Positions 49,717 to 59,251 of a stretch of DNA of 64,000 bases are shown here, one piece after another (position 1 is the stretch's first letter; each line of letters opens with the position of its first letter). The DNA comes from DYCT01 sp051875715 (GTDB taxonomy: Bacteria > Bacteroidota > Bacteroidia > Bacteroidales > Bacteroidaceae), in the NCBI GenBank assembly GCA_051875715.1, contig JBJEHD010000023.1, forward strand, positions 1 through 64,000. The letters run 5' to 3'. Below the pieces are notes generated by a model. It worked only from the letters and a program-made list of their open reading frames with translations, had not been told where the DNA came from and ran no database searches. Made by a program: the position numbers and the translations under genes.

Positions 49717-52437
49717 ATGAAATCCATCCCCCTTTTGAGCCTCGCCCTGTGCGGATGCCTTTCGGCCATGTCCCTGCAGGCCGACGAACACCCCTGCTAC
49801 CTCACCCGCCCCGAGGGACGGGCCGAGACGCTGCAACTCATCGAACGAGAAGCCTGGGCTAAGGAAGCCTACCGCCAACTGGCCGACCGCACCGACCGCT
49901 ATGTGGAGCGCGTGCGCCGGCAGCCGGATTGGCTATTGTCGCGCTTGGCCATGTACTGGCATTCGCACGCCACCGACATATATATAAAAGGAGAGACCTT
50001 CGACCATGCCGGAGGCGAGGCCGCTCCGGTGCCCACCGTCCGCTACACCGGCACGCGCGGCACCTACCAGACACACAACCGTCCCCGGCTGGAGGACGTG
50101 GTGCCCTATGACGACGACGAGAACGGCTACGTCAGTTTCTGCAACAAGGCCCTGCCCGGCCAGCCGCAAGAGCGCGTCCACCCGTCGAAGACCGGACGGG
50201 CCATCGAGTCGCTCAACCGCGAAATCATGGGCATCGCCCGCGACGCCGCCTTCCTCTATTGGGTCAGCCGCGACGAGGACTATGCCCGCCTGGCCGCCGG
50301 CGTGTTCGACACCTACATGATGGGCATCTACTACCGCCACGTGCCCGTCGACCTCGACTACGGACACCAGCAGACGCTGGTGGGCATGTCGTCGTTCGAG
50401 GTAATCCACGAGGACATCCTCGACGAATTGGTGCCGCTCTACGATTTCCTCTACGATTACCTTGCCGAGCATCATGCCGAGCACATGGGGCACTACACCG
50501 CCGCCTTCAAGAAATGGGCGGACAACATCATCGCCAACGGCGTGCCCCACAACAACTGGAATCTGATGCAGGCCCGCTACGTGATGAGCATCGGCCTCGT
50601 CCTCGACGACGATGCCCGCTATGCCGACGGCAAGGGACGCTCCTACTACGTGGACTATGTGCTCAACCGCTCGTCCATCCGCCAGTGGAGCCTGAAACGC
50701 CTGGCCGACTACGGCTACGACCCCCGCACGGGCATCTGGGCCGAGTGTCCGGGCTACAGCGGCGTGGTGCTGGGCGACTACACCTCGTTCGTCCACCTGT
50801 TCGACCGCAACCTGGGCCGCGACCTCACCGAGGAACTGCCCGTCATCCCGCTGGCCGTCGAGGCTACGATGCAATACCTCTTCCCCAACGGCATGCTGTG
50901 CGGCTTCGGCGACACGCATCCCACCTACCCCAAGACCACACCCGTGGTCCGCATGATTCAAAACGCTCAGCACCACGGCAAGGTCGAGCAGGAGGCACGC
51001 TTCACAGCCCTGCTGAAGTGTCTCGACCCCACGGCCGGACAGGCGGCCCAGCCCAAGAAGGTGCGTGCGGCGGTGTCGTCGTTCTTCGAGGACAAGCCCC
51101 TGGAACTCCGTCCCGAGGTGGAGGCCGGCCGACCCGAGGACTACGTGTCGGCCCTGTTTCATGCGCCCAACGTGTCGTGGTTGGTGCAGCGCAACGGCAT
51201 GGACCCGCACCACAGCCTCATGGTGTCGCTCAACGGAAGTCTGGGCAACCACATGCACGCCAACGGCATCTCGATGGAACTCTACGGCAAAGGCTACGTG
51301 ATGGGCCCCGACGCCGGCATCGGCCTGTACCTGTACAGCGGACTGGACTATGCCGAATACTATTCGCAGTTTCCGTCCCACAACACCGTGTGCGTCGACG
51401 GCATCTCGTCCTACCCCGTCATGCGGAGCAACCACGCCTTCCGCCTGACGGCCAGTTTCCCGTCGGCCGACAGCCCCAAGGGCGTGTTCTTCCCCGCCAC
51501 TTTCAGCCAACTCGCCTTCCTCGAACCCGAGACGCAGGCCGACCAATTGCGCCAGACGGGCATCGTCGGCATCGGAGAGACGGGCGGCTACTACGTCGAC
51601 ATCTTCCGCAGCCGGAAGACGGAGGGCGGCGACAAGATGCACGACTATTTCTACCACAACCTGGGCCAGACCCTCACGCTGACGGCGGCCGACGGCACTG
51701 ACCTCGCCCTCCAGCCCACCGAGGAACTCAGTTTTGCCGGCGCACACCTGAGTGCCTACTCCTACCTCTACGAGAAGCAGATGGCCGAGACCGGACGCGA
51801 CGTGCTGGCCACCTTCACCATCCATCCGCGCGAAGGAGCCGACCTGTCAATGCGCCTGTGGATGAAGGGCGACACAGCCCGTCAGGTCTTCACCGCCCTG
51901 GCCCCCATGACCGAGGGTTACAGCCGCACGCCCGGCATGCCCTACGACATCAAGAAGCAGCCCACCCTCACCTACGTGGCCCGTCAGCGCGGCGAAGCCT
52001 GGACGCATCCGTTCGTGGCCGTCTTCGAACCCGCCACGACCGACGAACCCGGGCAGGTGGCCTCGGTGGCCTACCCCGTAGCCAAGGGCGAGGACGACAG
52101 CCACCCCGTGGCCCTGCGCATCACCCTGGCCGACGGACGCGAGGACGACCTCCTCTCGTCGGACAACAGCCGGGCGCTGTGCCGGCAGGACCGTCTGGAA
52201 GCCCGCGGAGCCTATGCCCTGCAGCGGAGCAGCCAAGGCCGGCCCCAACTGCTGATGCTGGCAGGCGGCACCTGGCTGAAGACCTCCACGGCCACGCTCC
52301 GCACCGAACAACCGGGCTCGGTGCTGCTGGAGCAACGCGCCGACGGCTGGTACTATACGGCCTCGGTGGATGCACGACTCACCCTGAGCGGACGCAAATA
52401 CCGACTCAAGGCCACGCCGACCCCCGTCCGCCTGTAG
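49717..52437 (+). CDS. Heparinase II/III-like polysaccharide lyase
   Basis: The 906-residue secreted protein (signal peptide about 1-22) has an (alpha/alpha) toroid (SLNREIMGIARDAAFLYWVSRDEDYARLAAGVFDTYM, NGVPHNNWNLMQARYVMSIGLVL, IWAECPGYSGVVLGDYTSFVHLFDR) followed by a beta-sandwich heparinase II/III domain (NHMHANGISMELYGKGYVMGPDAGIGLY, FPSHNTVCVDGISSYPVM). It probably cleaves a uronic-acid-containing glycan by beta-elimination; the family number and substrate are not clear from sequence. It lies 27 bp after the GH88 gene and is followed by a strong terminator. Confidence 0.85.
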   Translation: MKSIPLLSLALCGCLSAMSLQADEHPCYLTRPEGRAETLQLIEREAWAKEAYRQLADRTDRYVERVRRQPDWLLSRLAMYWHSHATDIYIKGETFDHAGGEAAPVPTVRYTGTRGTYQTHNRPRLEDVVPYDDDENGYVSFCNKALPGQPQERVHPSKTGRAIESLNREIMGIARDAAFLYWVSRDEDYARLAAGVFDTYMMGIYYRHVPVDLDYGHQQTLVGMSSFEVIHEDILDELVPLYDFLYDYLAEHHAEHMGHYTAAFKKWADNIIANGVPHNNWNLMQARYVMSIGLVLDDDARYADGKGRSYYVDYVLNRSSIRQWSLKRLADYGYDPRTGIWAECPGYSGVVLGDYTSFVHLFDRNLGRDLTEELPVIPLAVEATMQYLFPNGMLCGFGDTHPTYPKTTPVVRMIQNAQHHGKVEQEARFTALLKCLDPTAGQAAQPKKVRAAVSSFFEDKPLELRPEVEAGRPEDYVSALFHAPNVSWLVQRNGMDPHHSLMVSLNGSLGNHMHANGISMELYGKGYVMGPDAGIGLYLYSGLDYAEYYSQFPSHNTVCVDGISSYPVMRSNHAFRLTASFPSADSPKGVFFPATFSQLAFLEPETQADQLRQTGIVGIGETGGYYVDIFRSRKTEGGDKMHDYFYHNLGQTLTLTAADGTDLALQPTEELSFAGAHLSAYSYLYEKQMAETGRDVLATFTIHPREGADLSMRLWMKGDTARQVFTALAPMTEGYSRTPGMPYDIKKQPTLTYVARQRGEAWTHPFVAVFEPATTDEPGQVASVAYPVAKGEDDSHPVALRITLADGREDDLLSSDNSRALCRQDRLEARGAYALQRSSQGRPQLLMLAGGTWLKTSTATLRTEQPGSVLLEQRADGWYYTASVDARLTLSGRKYRLKATPTPVRL

Positions 52438-52449
52438 GCCGAGGGAGAC

Positions 52450-52534
52450 GGAGGACAAGGCGGTGTGTCATAACGGTCAATCTGCAGCGTCAGCATCGAC
52501 ATTCATGACACACCGCCGTGCATTTTTGTCCTCC
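52450..52534 (+). terminator. Composite terminator hairpin after the lyase gene
   Basis: An inner perfect 13-bp stem (GGCGGTGTGTCAT 52459-52471 with ATGACACACCGCC 52505-52517) and an outer 9-bp stem (GGAGGACAA 52450-52458 with TTGTCCTCC 52526-52534) flank a T-rich bulge (CATTTTTG). It begins 12 bp after the lyase stop and closes the polysaccharide operon. Confidence 0.75.
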
Positions 52535-52561
52535 GTTGTTTCCTGTTTTTGTTAAAAAGTC

Positions 52562-52569
52562 TATCTTTG
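52562..52569 (+). promoter_or_regulatory. -7 box of the propeller-AraC regulator gene
   Basis: TATCTTTG fits TAnnTTTG and lies 27 bp upstream of the start at 52597. The -33 region has only GTTG. Confidence 0.6.
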
Positions 52570-52596
52570 CGCACAAGTTGACCAATCATATATATT

Positions 52597-55395
52597 ATGA
52601 ATCGACACGTCCGACATATCCTCTTCCTGCTCCTGCTGCTTTGGGGCGGACGGCCTGCGTGGGCCGACGAACAGCCCATGCACGGACTGACAGAGGCCGA
52701 CGGCCTGTCGGACCTGCTGGTCAACGCCATCTACAAGGATTCGCTGGGTTACGTATGGTTCGGCACCGGCATCAGCCTCGACCGGTTCGACGGCATCCAC
52801 ATCAAATCCTACCCCCTCACTGGTTCGGACGAGAAGCGCAAGCGCGTCAACGCCATGGCCGAGACCGAAGCCGGCCTGCTCTGGATGGGCAACGGCAAAG
52901 GCCTGTGGCGCCTGCAGCGGCAGCACGACCTGCTGGAACAGGTGCTCCCGAGCGACATCGACAGCCCCGTCCACGCCCTGCTGCCCGGTGCCGGCGGCAC
53001 GCTGTACGTCGGCAGCGAGAAGGGCCTGTTCGTCTATCGCGACGGACTAGTGGAGCAAGTGCTTCTGGACAAGAACATCCTCTCGCCGGCCAACGCGGTG
53101 CGCGGCCTGACCTTCGGACCGACGGCCGACGAACTGTGGATAGCCACGATGGGCGGTCTGTTCTCGTTCCGCCCTGCGGACAAGCGCCTCCGCGCCTATC
53201 ACAACCAGGTGTCGGCCGACACCCATGCCTGCGAGTTCACAGGCCTGGCCCGCATCGGCCAGTGCATCTACCTGGCCACGATGGGCCAGGGTGTGTTCGA
53301 GTTCGACATCCCGTCCTCCCGCTTCAGCCAACTCAGCGCGGTCGACAGCCGCCTTATCTCGTCGTTGTCGACCGACGGCCGCAACCTCCTCTATGTAGGA
53401 ACCGATGGCGACGGAGTCCACTTCGTCGACGTCGCCCGCCGCAAGGTGGTGCGTTCGCTGCGCCACAAGGTCGACGGCGGAGGGGCCCTCCGCTCCAACT
53501 CGGTCTACTCCCTGCTGGTCGACCGCGACGGCCTCGTCTGGGTGGGCTTCTACCAGCACGGCGTGGACTACACGCTCTACCAGAACAACCGCTTCGAAAT
53601 CTACACCTTCCCGCCCCATTTCGATTCGAACAACCTCCCCATCCGCGCCCTCTCCATCCGGGGAGGCGAACGCCTGATAGGCTCGCGAAACGGGTTCTAC
53701 TACATCGACGAGTCCGCCCGCCGCTTCTGCAGTTTCCACATGCCCCAGATACGGTCGAACATGGTGTTCTGCATCTGCCCGTACCAGGGGCGTTACTACG
53801 TGGGCACCTACGGCGGAGGCCTCTACGTGTTCGACCCGCAAGACATGAGTCTGCGCGATTTCGATGCACAGACGGAATACCCGTTCGTGCGGGGCCACAT
53901 CTTCTGCCTGCGCACCGACCGCCAGGGCCTTCTCTGGATGGGCACCTCGCAGGGTGTCTACGCCTACCGGGGCGACCGCCTGCGCCACCACTTCAGCAGT
54001 GCCAACTCCAAACTGCCCGAGGGCAACGTCTACGAAATCTTCTTCGACTCCACCGGCAAGGGCTGGATTTGTACGGAGAACGGCTTATGCCTGTGGAACC
54101 CCTCCACCGGCGACCTGCGCACCGACGTCTTCCCCGAAGGCTTCATCCACCGCGAGAAGATCCGCGTGGTCTATGAGGACAGCCGCCATCGGCTCTACTT
54201 CTTCCCGGACAAAGGCCCGTTGTTCGTGTCGGACCTGTCCATGTCGCGTTTCCACCGCCTGCAGCCCGGCACTCCGCTCGAAGGGCGCGACGGCCTGTTC
54301 CTGATGGAAGACGCCGACCATCAGATGTGGATTGGCACCAACGGCGGCCTGTTCCGCCACGACCTCGACCGCTCGTTCGTCCCCTACGGCTTCATCGACG
54401 GTATCCCCAGCCCGGTGTTCACGCTCTGTCCGCCCGTCTGCGACGAGCAGGGCGACCTCTGGTTCGGCAACACCAAGGGGCTGTTGCGCCTGAAGGCCGG
54501 GCACCTCCACCTGCCCCATCCCCATGCGTACGAGACGAAGGTGACCGAGGTGTGCATCAACGGCAAGTACGGGGTGTCGCTGCATCCGGGCCGGGAGAAA
54601 CACCTCCGCCTGCTCGATTCGCAAAACAACCTGACCTTCCGTTTCTCGGACTTCACCTACTCCGACCCCACTTATCTGGCCTACGAATACCGCCTCGACG
54701 GCGAGGACGACGACTGGCTGACGCTGAACGGCCGTTCCGAGGCCACCTACTACGGCCTTTCGTCCGGTCGCTACACCTTCCGCGTCCGCCGGATGGGCCA
54801 GCCCGACACCGAGGCCACGCTGAGCCTCTCCATCGCCCGTCCGCTGTACCACTGGTTCTTGGGGGCGGCCCTGATTGCGATGCTGCTGGGAGGCGGATGG
54901 CGATTCTACGTCCGTATCAAGCGGATGCGCAGGTCGATGCCGGCAGCCGACGAGGACCCGAAGCCCGAGAACGCTCCGGCCGACAAGCCCGAAGCCGGGA
55001 AGCCGGCCGCCCACGCCGAGAAATACCGCACCGTGAGCATCAGCCCCGAGGCGTGCAAGCGGCTGGCCAAGCAACTCGACGACCTCATGCGTCGGGAGAA
55101 GCCCTACATTCATCCCGAACTGAAGATTGCCGACCTGGCCGCCCGGCTGGGCGTATCGGCCCACACGCTCTCCTACCTCTTCAACCAGCACCTGCAGCGC
55201 AGTTACTACGACTACGTGAACGACTACCGCATCGAGGAATTCAAGCGTCTGGTGGCGACCGAAGACCCCGGCCGCTACACGCTGAGCGCGCTGGCCGAAC
55301 AGTGCGGCTTCAGTTCGCGCGCCTCCTTCTTCCGCTATTTCAAGAAGGCCACGGGCATCACCCCGAACGAGTACATCTCGCATCTGGAGAAATAG
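52597..55395 (+). CDS. Membrane-tethered propeller/Y_Y_Y sensor fused to an AraC DNA-binding domain
   Basis: The 932-residue protein has a signal peptide, a periplasmic two-component-regulator-propeller sensor (about 30-680: GLSDLLVNAIYKDSLGYVWFGT, RLLWMGTSQGVYAY, HQMWIGTNGGLF repeats), a Y_Y_Y domain (YLAYEYRLDGEDDDWLTLNGRSEATYYGLSSGRYTFRVR, about 680-745), one membrane helix (about 750-772), and a C-terminal AraC helix-turn-helix pair (KIADLAARLGVSAHTLSYLFNQHL; SALAEQCGFSSRASFFRYFKKATGITP). The histidine kinase and receiver modules of hybrid two-component systems are absent. It probably senses oligosaccharides released by the enzymes upstream. Confidence 0.92.
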   Translation: MNRHVRHILFLLLLLWGGRPAWADEQPMHGLTEADGLSDLLVNAIYKDSLGYVWFGTGISLDRFDGIHIKSYPLTGSDEKRKRVNAMAETEAGLLWMGNGKGLWRLQRQHDLLEQVLPSDIDSPVHALLPGAGGTLYVGSEKGLFVYRDGLVEQVLLDKNILSPANAVRGLTFGPTADELWIATMGGLFSFRPADKRLRAYHNQVSADTHACEFTGLARIGQCIYLATMGQGVFEFDIPSSRFSQLSAVDSRLISSLSTDGRNLLYVGTDGDGVHFVDVARRKVVRSLRHKVDGGGALRSNSVYSLLVDRDGLVWVGFYQHGVDYTLYQNNRFEIYTFPPHFDSNNLPIRALSIRGGERLIGSRNGFYYIDESARRFCSFHMPQIRSNMVFCICPYQGRYYVGTYGGGLYVFDPQDMSLRDFDAQTEYPFVRGHIFCLRTDRQGLLWMGTSQGVYAYRGDRLRHHFSSANSKLPEGNVYEIFFDSTGKGWICTENGLCLWNPSTGDLRTDVFPEGFIHREKIRVVYEDSRHRLYFFPDKGPLFVSDLSMSRFHRLQPGTPLEGRDGLFLMEDADHQMWIGTNGGLFRHDLDRSFVPYGFIDGIPSPVFTLCPPVCDEQGDLWFGNTKGLLRLKAGHLHLPHPHAYETKVTEVCINGKYGVSLHPGREKHLRLLDSQNNLTFRFSDFTYSDPTYLAYEYRLDGEDDDWLTLNGRSEATYYGLSSGRYTFRVRRMGQPDTEATLSLSIARPLYHWFLGAALIAMLLGGGWRFYVRIKRMRRSMPAADEDPKPENAPADKPEAGKPAAHAEKYRTVSISPEACKRLAKQLDDLMRREKPYIHPELKIADLAARLGVSAHTLSYLFNQHLQRSYYDYVNDYRIEEFKRLVATEDPGRYTLSALAEQCGFSSRASFFRYFKKATGITPNEYISHLEK

Positions 55396-55595
55396 CGCGA
55401 CCCGGCCTCCCTCCCCCCTCTCTTCTTCCACCACCGCACGTCAAGTCCGGAAGGCTTGCCGCGACCTTGCCCTTCCCGACGGCCGAGGACGCAAAAAAAA
55501 AACATGCCGTCCCGATTGAGTGCGCGCCCCAATCCGTTCGTATCCTTTGGCAAAAGAACAAACCGAGAACAAGCATCATCCTAATTTAAACAGAT

Positions 55596-57079
55596 ATGAA
55601 ACTCAGAAGCAACAACATCTTGTGGTTCTTCCTGCCGCTGCTCGCAGCCGCCTGCAACAGCAACGACGACATTGCCCCGACGGCCGAGCCCCTTTCGCTC
55701 GCGGCCACCATCGAGGAGGGAGGGTCGTTTCAGGAAGAATGGAGCCGGATGCTCGACCGCCGCATCGCTATCGGCTGGGGCGGACAGGTGAAGAAATACC
55801 TGGTGGACGAAACCGGCCGTCTGACTTCCTCCGAACCTTTCGTCGAGGGCGGACAGACGGGCACGCTCACGGCCTGGTATCCCTACGCCGAGGTCAAGCC
55901 CGAAGCCGTCGTGGTGAAAGCCTCGCAGCGCATCCCGGCCTACTACCAGGCCAGCAACCTGATGGAGGCGCAGACCGACGACCTCTCGGCCAGCCCCGTC
56001 GGCCTGGTGTTCGCCCACCGCACCTGCAAACTGGTGTGCCGGCTGACGAGCACCGACGGCCAGACCGCCCCCTTCGGCGGCGCACGCATCGACCTGTTGC
56101 ACCTCGGCGGCGTAGAAACGGGCACCACGGTGCAGATGAGCACCGACCGAAAGGCCTACATCGCCCCGCAGAGCGTACCGACGGGGACGGACTTCCTCTC
56201 CATCCGCCTGCAAGACGGACGCATCCTGGCCTACACGACCGAGCGCGACCTGCGCTTCGAGGCGGGGACGATGTACCAACTGGACGTCACGCTCTCGCTT
56301 GAGACCGGGCTGGTGAGCCTGCAGGTGAGCCCGTCACTCGCCTGGGAAGGCGACACGGAAGAAATCGTCACCGACAGCCCGTCGGCCGACGCCGGAGGCG
56401 AAGGTGCCTGGGGCGGCGGCAGCGAAGAGAATGCCGACGGATCGTCGTCCGGCACGAATCCCGGCGGCACCACCGGCGGATGGAACGGCAACGAGGAAAA
56501 CGCCAACGGCAACGCAGCCTCGGGCACGCAGACCGGAGGAAGCGGCACGTGGAACGGCAACGAAGAAGGCACGGAAGGATCGTCGTCCGGCACGCAGACC
56601 GGAGGCAACGGCACGTGGAACGGCAACGAAGAGAATACCGAGGGAACCACCTCGGGCACGCAGACCGGAGGAAGCGGCACGTGGAACGGCAACGAAGAGA
56701 ACACCGAGGGAACCACCTCGGGCACGCAGACCGGAAGCAGCGGCACGTGGAACGGCAACGAAGAGAACACCGAGGGAACCACCTCGGGCACNNNNNNNNN
56801 NNNNNNNNNNNNNNNNNNNNNNNNNNNNNNNNNNNNNNNNNNNNNNNNNNNNNNNNNNNNNNNNNNNNNNNNNNNNNNNNNNNNNNNNNNNGCAGCGGCA
56901 CGTGGAACGGCAACGAAGAGAACACCGAGGGAACCACCTCGGGCACCCAGGCCGGAGGCAGCGGCACGTGGAACGGCAATGAGGAGAACACCGAGGGAAC
57001 CACCTCGGGCACCCAGGCCGGAGGAAGCGGCACGTGGAACGGCAACGAAGAATCGCTTGTCGGCGAGAAAAGCAACTGA
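55596..57079 (+). CDS. Fimbrillin-like lipoprotein with tandem C-terminal repeats, interrupted by an assembly gap
   Basis: It begins with a lipoprotein signal (FFLPLLAAACNSNDD, Cys20) and a fimbrillin-family body (LTAWYPYAEVKPEAV, ASPVGLVFAHRTCKLVCRLTS, APFGGARIDLLHLGG). From about residue 280 the C-terminus is a repeat of a 22-residue unit with core SGTQTGGSGTWNGNEENTEG, 66 bp per unit. A 100-N gap (56792-56891) falls inside the array and shifts the frame, so the true length is unknown. After the gap the reading frame that continues the repeat ends at TGA/TAA-type stop 57077-57079. It is probably a surface lipoprotein. Confidence 0.8.
56433..57057 (+). repeat. 66-bp tandem repeat array in the fimbrillin-like gene
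   Basis: About five full or near-full copies precede the gap and two to three follow it. Units encode SGTQ(T/A)GGSGTWNGNEENTEGTT, with the first unit (GTNPGGTTGGWNGNEENANG) the most divergent and the central ones nearly identical at DNA level, the usual sign of recent expansion. Confidence 0.85.
56792..56891. other. Assembly gap (100 N)
   Basis: Exactly 100 N residues lie inside the 66-bp tandem repeat. The round number suggests a gap of unknown size, consistent with the frame not matching across it. Confidence 0.98.
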
Positions 57080-57124
57080 TACAACCGAAAAATCATTTAA
57101 TCAATCCATTAAACTTATACATGT

Positions 57125-58804
57125 ATGAAAGCAACAACTTTTAGATTTTCATGCTTGGCCATGGCCGCAGCCGGACTGCTGGCCGCTTGCAGCCAAGACG
57201 AGAACTTGGACCAGTTCGCCCCGACGCAGGAACCTGCAGGGCTGACCATCTACGCCCAGGCAAAGGGCTTCGAAGCAGCCGACGCCACCCGCGCCACGGC
57301 CGCAGGAACGGCCACGGTGTTCGAGAACGGCGACCAGATGGGTCTGTACGTGATTGAGAACCCCGATGCCGAAAACGCCAAGGTCATCATCCGCAACATG
57401 GCCCTGACCTATCAGGACGGCCAGTGGACCTCGGACAAGACGGTGTACTACTACAACAACGCCGACTACGTGGCCTACTTCCCCTACAACGCTTCGCTGA
57501 GCGCAAGCATCAAGCCGGGCGAGGTGGAAGCCAAAATCAAGGAGGCGACGGACGCCTACCTGAGCGCAAACCAGACGGTGCAGACGCAGGAAGTGTATGC
57601 GAAGGCCGACTTGATGACGGCCCGCATCAAGGCCGCCGACCTGGCCGGTGTGGAAGGCGACACGAAGGCCCTCAACTTCCAGTTCGCCCACCAGTATGCC
57701 ATGATCGAGGTGGCCATGCCGACCTACCGCTTCAACTACGAGGTGACCGGCGGCACGCAGGAGTTCAGCGTGTCGATGATCGACGTGGTCATCAACCTCG
57801 GCCTGGGCAGTGAAGCCGCCGTGGCCGTATCGCCCTTCGAAGTGGAAAGCGGCGTATACCGCCTGCTGCTCAACGCCGGCACGTTCAGCCTGGAAGGCAG
57901 CTTCTACGACCCGAAAGACTACCGCCCCGTATCGTTCAGCAACGCCAACGGCACCAAGAGCCTCGAGGCCGGCCACTACGTACGCTACAACGTCACCTAC
58001 ACGGGCGCACCGTCTGCCACGGCCGAAGCGCGCAGCATCATCGGCGACTACTACTACCGCGACAAAGGCACGAACAAGGGTGTCATCTGGCCGAAGGAGT
58101 TCAACCTTCCGAGCGACAAGCAGGTGCTGGGCATCATCTACGACCGCGTAGGCGATGAGATGGCCGGTACGCCGTGGAACTACTACGTGATGGGCATCGC
58201 CGCACGCCGCCTCAGCAGCAGCCAGCCGTGGCAGGGAGCCGCCCTGGCCGAAGTGGAAGGCCTGACGGGTGTGACCGACTTCGCCGGTGCACTGGCCGAC
58301 AAAGCCGGATTCGCCCACACGGCAGCCTTGCGCGGCAACCTGAGCGATGCCGACCTGCTGGCCAACTACGCCGCCGCCTACATGGCTACGGTGGAATACG
58401 CCACCAAGCAAGACAACGGCGTCTACACCCTGCCGACCCAGACACCGAACAGCGGCTATTTCTTGCCGAGTGCCGGACAGGTGGTGGCCATGTACAACGT
58501 CATCGGCGCGCCCTCCACGCCGCTCGACGCTTCGAACGTGGACAAGGACAACGTAGCCGAAGAGGCCGCCTTCGCGCGCATCAACGAAGCCATCCAGCAC
58601 GCTACGGGCGTGGCCAACAACTTTGCCGAGTCCACCAACGTGAAGACGTACGCCACCTCCACCGTTATCGACCTGAGCACCAGCCCGGCCGAGAACGCCA
58701 ACATGTTCGTCTTCTCCACCAAGATGAACGTCCGCGCCCACCTGCAGAAGAAGGGCCGCACCTCGGAGAAGAATCTCTTCGTTCGTCCGGTATTCGCATT
58801 CTAA
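57125..58804 (+). CDS. Fimbrillin family lipoprotein
   Basis: The 559-residue protein has a lipobox signal (AAAGLLAACSQDEN, Cys22) and fimbrillin features: VFENGDQMGLYVIENP, YYNNADYVAYFPYN, NFQFAHQYAMIEVAMP, VSFSNANGTKSLEAGHYVRYNVTYTG. The C-terminal half (DKQVLGIIYDRVGDE..., TLPTQTPNSGYFLPSAGQVVAMYN) resembles a lectin- or tip-like module in some Bacteroidota fimbrillins, ending in VRPVFAF. It starts 45 bp after the preceding lipoprotein; the pair probably is one operon closed by the terminator at 58849. Confidence 0.85.
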   Translation: MKATTFRFSCLAMAAAGLLAACSQDENLDQFAPTQEPAGLTIYAQAKGFEAADATRATAAGTATVFENGDQMGLYVIENPDAENAKVIIRNMALTYQDGQWTSDKTVYYYNNADYVAYFPYNASLSASIKPGEVEAKIKEATDAYLSANQTVQTQEVYAKADLMTARIKAADLAGVEGDTKALNFQFAHQYAMIEVAMPTYRFNYEVTGGTQEFSVSMIDVVINLGLGSEAAVAVSPFEVESGVYRLLLNAGTFSLEGSFYDPKDYRPVSFSNANGTKSLEAGHYVRYNVTYTGAPSATAEARSIIGDYYYRDKGTNKGVIWPKEFNLPSDKQVLGIIYDRVGDEMAGTPWNYYVMGIAARRLSSSQPWQGAALAEVEGLTGVTDFAGALADKAGFAHTAALRGNLSDADLLANYAAAYMATVEYATKQDNGVYTLPTQTPNSGYFLPSAGQVVAMYNVIGAPSTPLDASNVDKDNVAEEAAFARINEAIQHATGVANNFAESTNVKTYATSTVIDLSTSPAENANMFVFSTKMNVRAHLQKKGRTSEKNLFVRPVFAF

Positions 58805-58848
58805 ACGGAACCGACTGTTTTCAATAGGTAAGCCAAACAGGCTATTCA

Positions 58849-58890
58849 AGGCAGCCTCTTGCTCACAGACGAGCAGGGGCTGCCTTTTTT
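58849..58890 (+). terminator. Intrinsic terminator of the fimbrillin operon
   Basis: AGGCAGCC (58849-58856) pairs with GGCTGCCT (58878-58885), extended inside by GCTC/GAGC, and is followed by six T residues, 45 bp after the stop codon. Confidence 0.88.
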
Positions 58891-58918
58891 GTTTCTTTTT
58901 AAACGGCGTTTAAACGGT

Positions 58919-58970
58919 GTTGCAATGGTGTTGCAATGGCGTTGCAATGGCGTTGCAATGGCGTTGCAAC
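58919..58970 (+). repeat. 11-bp tandem repeat TTGCAATGGYG
   Basis: TTGCAA recurs at 58920, 58931, 58942, 58953 and 58964, each 11 bp apart, as TTGCAATGG(T/C)G units. Two related units with TTTAAACGG precede the array. Confidence 0.85.
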
Positions 58971-59251
58971 AACACACGGTATGTAATTTTCTTTTTTCGA
59001 CCACCCAATACCCCGCCTGCCAGGCGGGGCTTGCCTCCCCAAACCCATCCGTGGAGGGGCTCAAGTCGGCTTGCCTTGGAGGCCGGGACGGCCCGACCTC
59101 GAGACCTTCTAAGGTAAGGCCAACCGAGCCTGTGCCCCTTCGGGGTTGGCCTTGGTTTCTTACGGGAGGGAACGGCCTCCCGGTTGTTTGTCCGCATCGT
59201 CCCGATGCGGGGTGTCCTCGTTTTTTTTTCGTGCCGCACAGGCGAAGAAAA

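Noticed and set aside
49933..51825. 630-codon open frame on the minus strand
   Set aside because: Antisense to the heparinase-like lyase gene; the product is low-complexity V/A/G/H-rich with no family features.
56433..57057. CRISPR or VNTR outside genes
   Set aside because: The 66-bp period is a multiple of three and continues the reading frame of a lipoprotein gene; it is a coding tandem repeat.
56404..57128. Alternative open frames crossing the N gap (Arg/Thr/Pro-rich products)
   Set aside because: They arise from out-of-frame reading of the GC-rich tandem repeat and from the arbitrary 100-N spacer.
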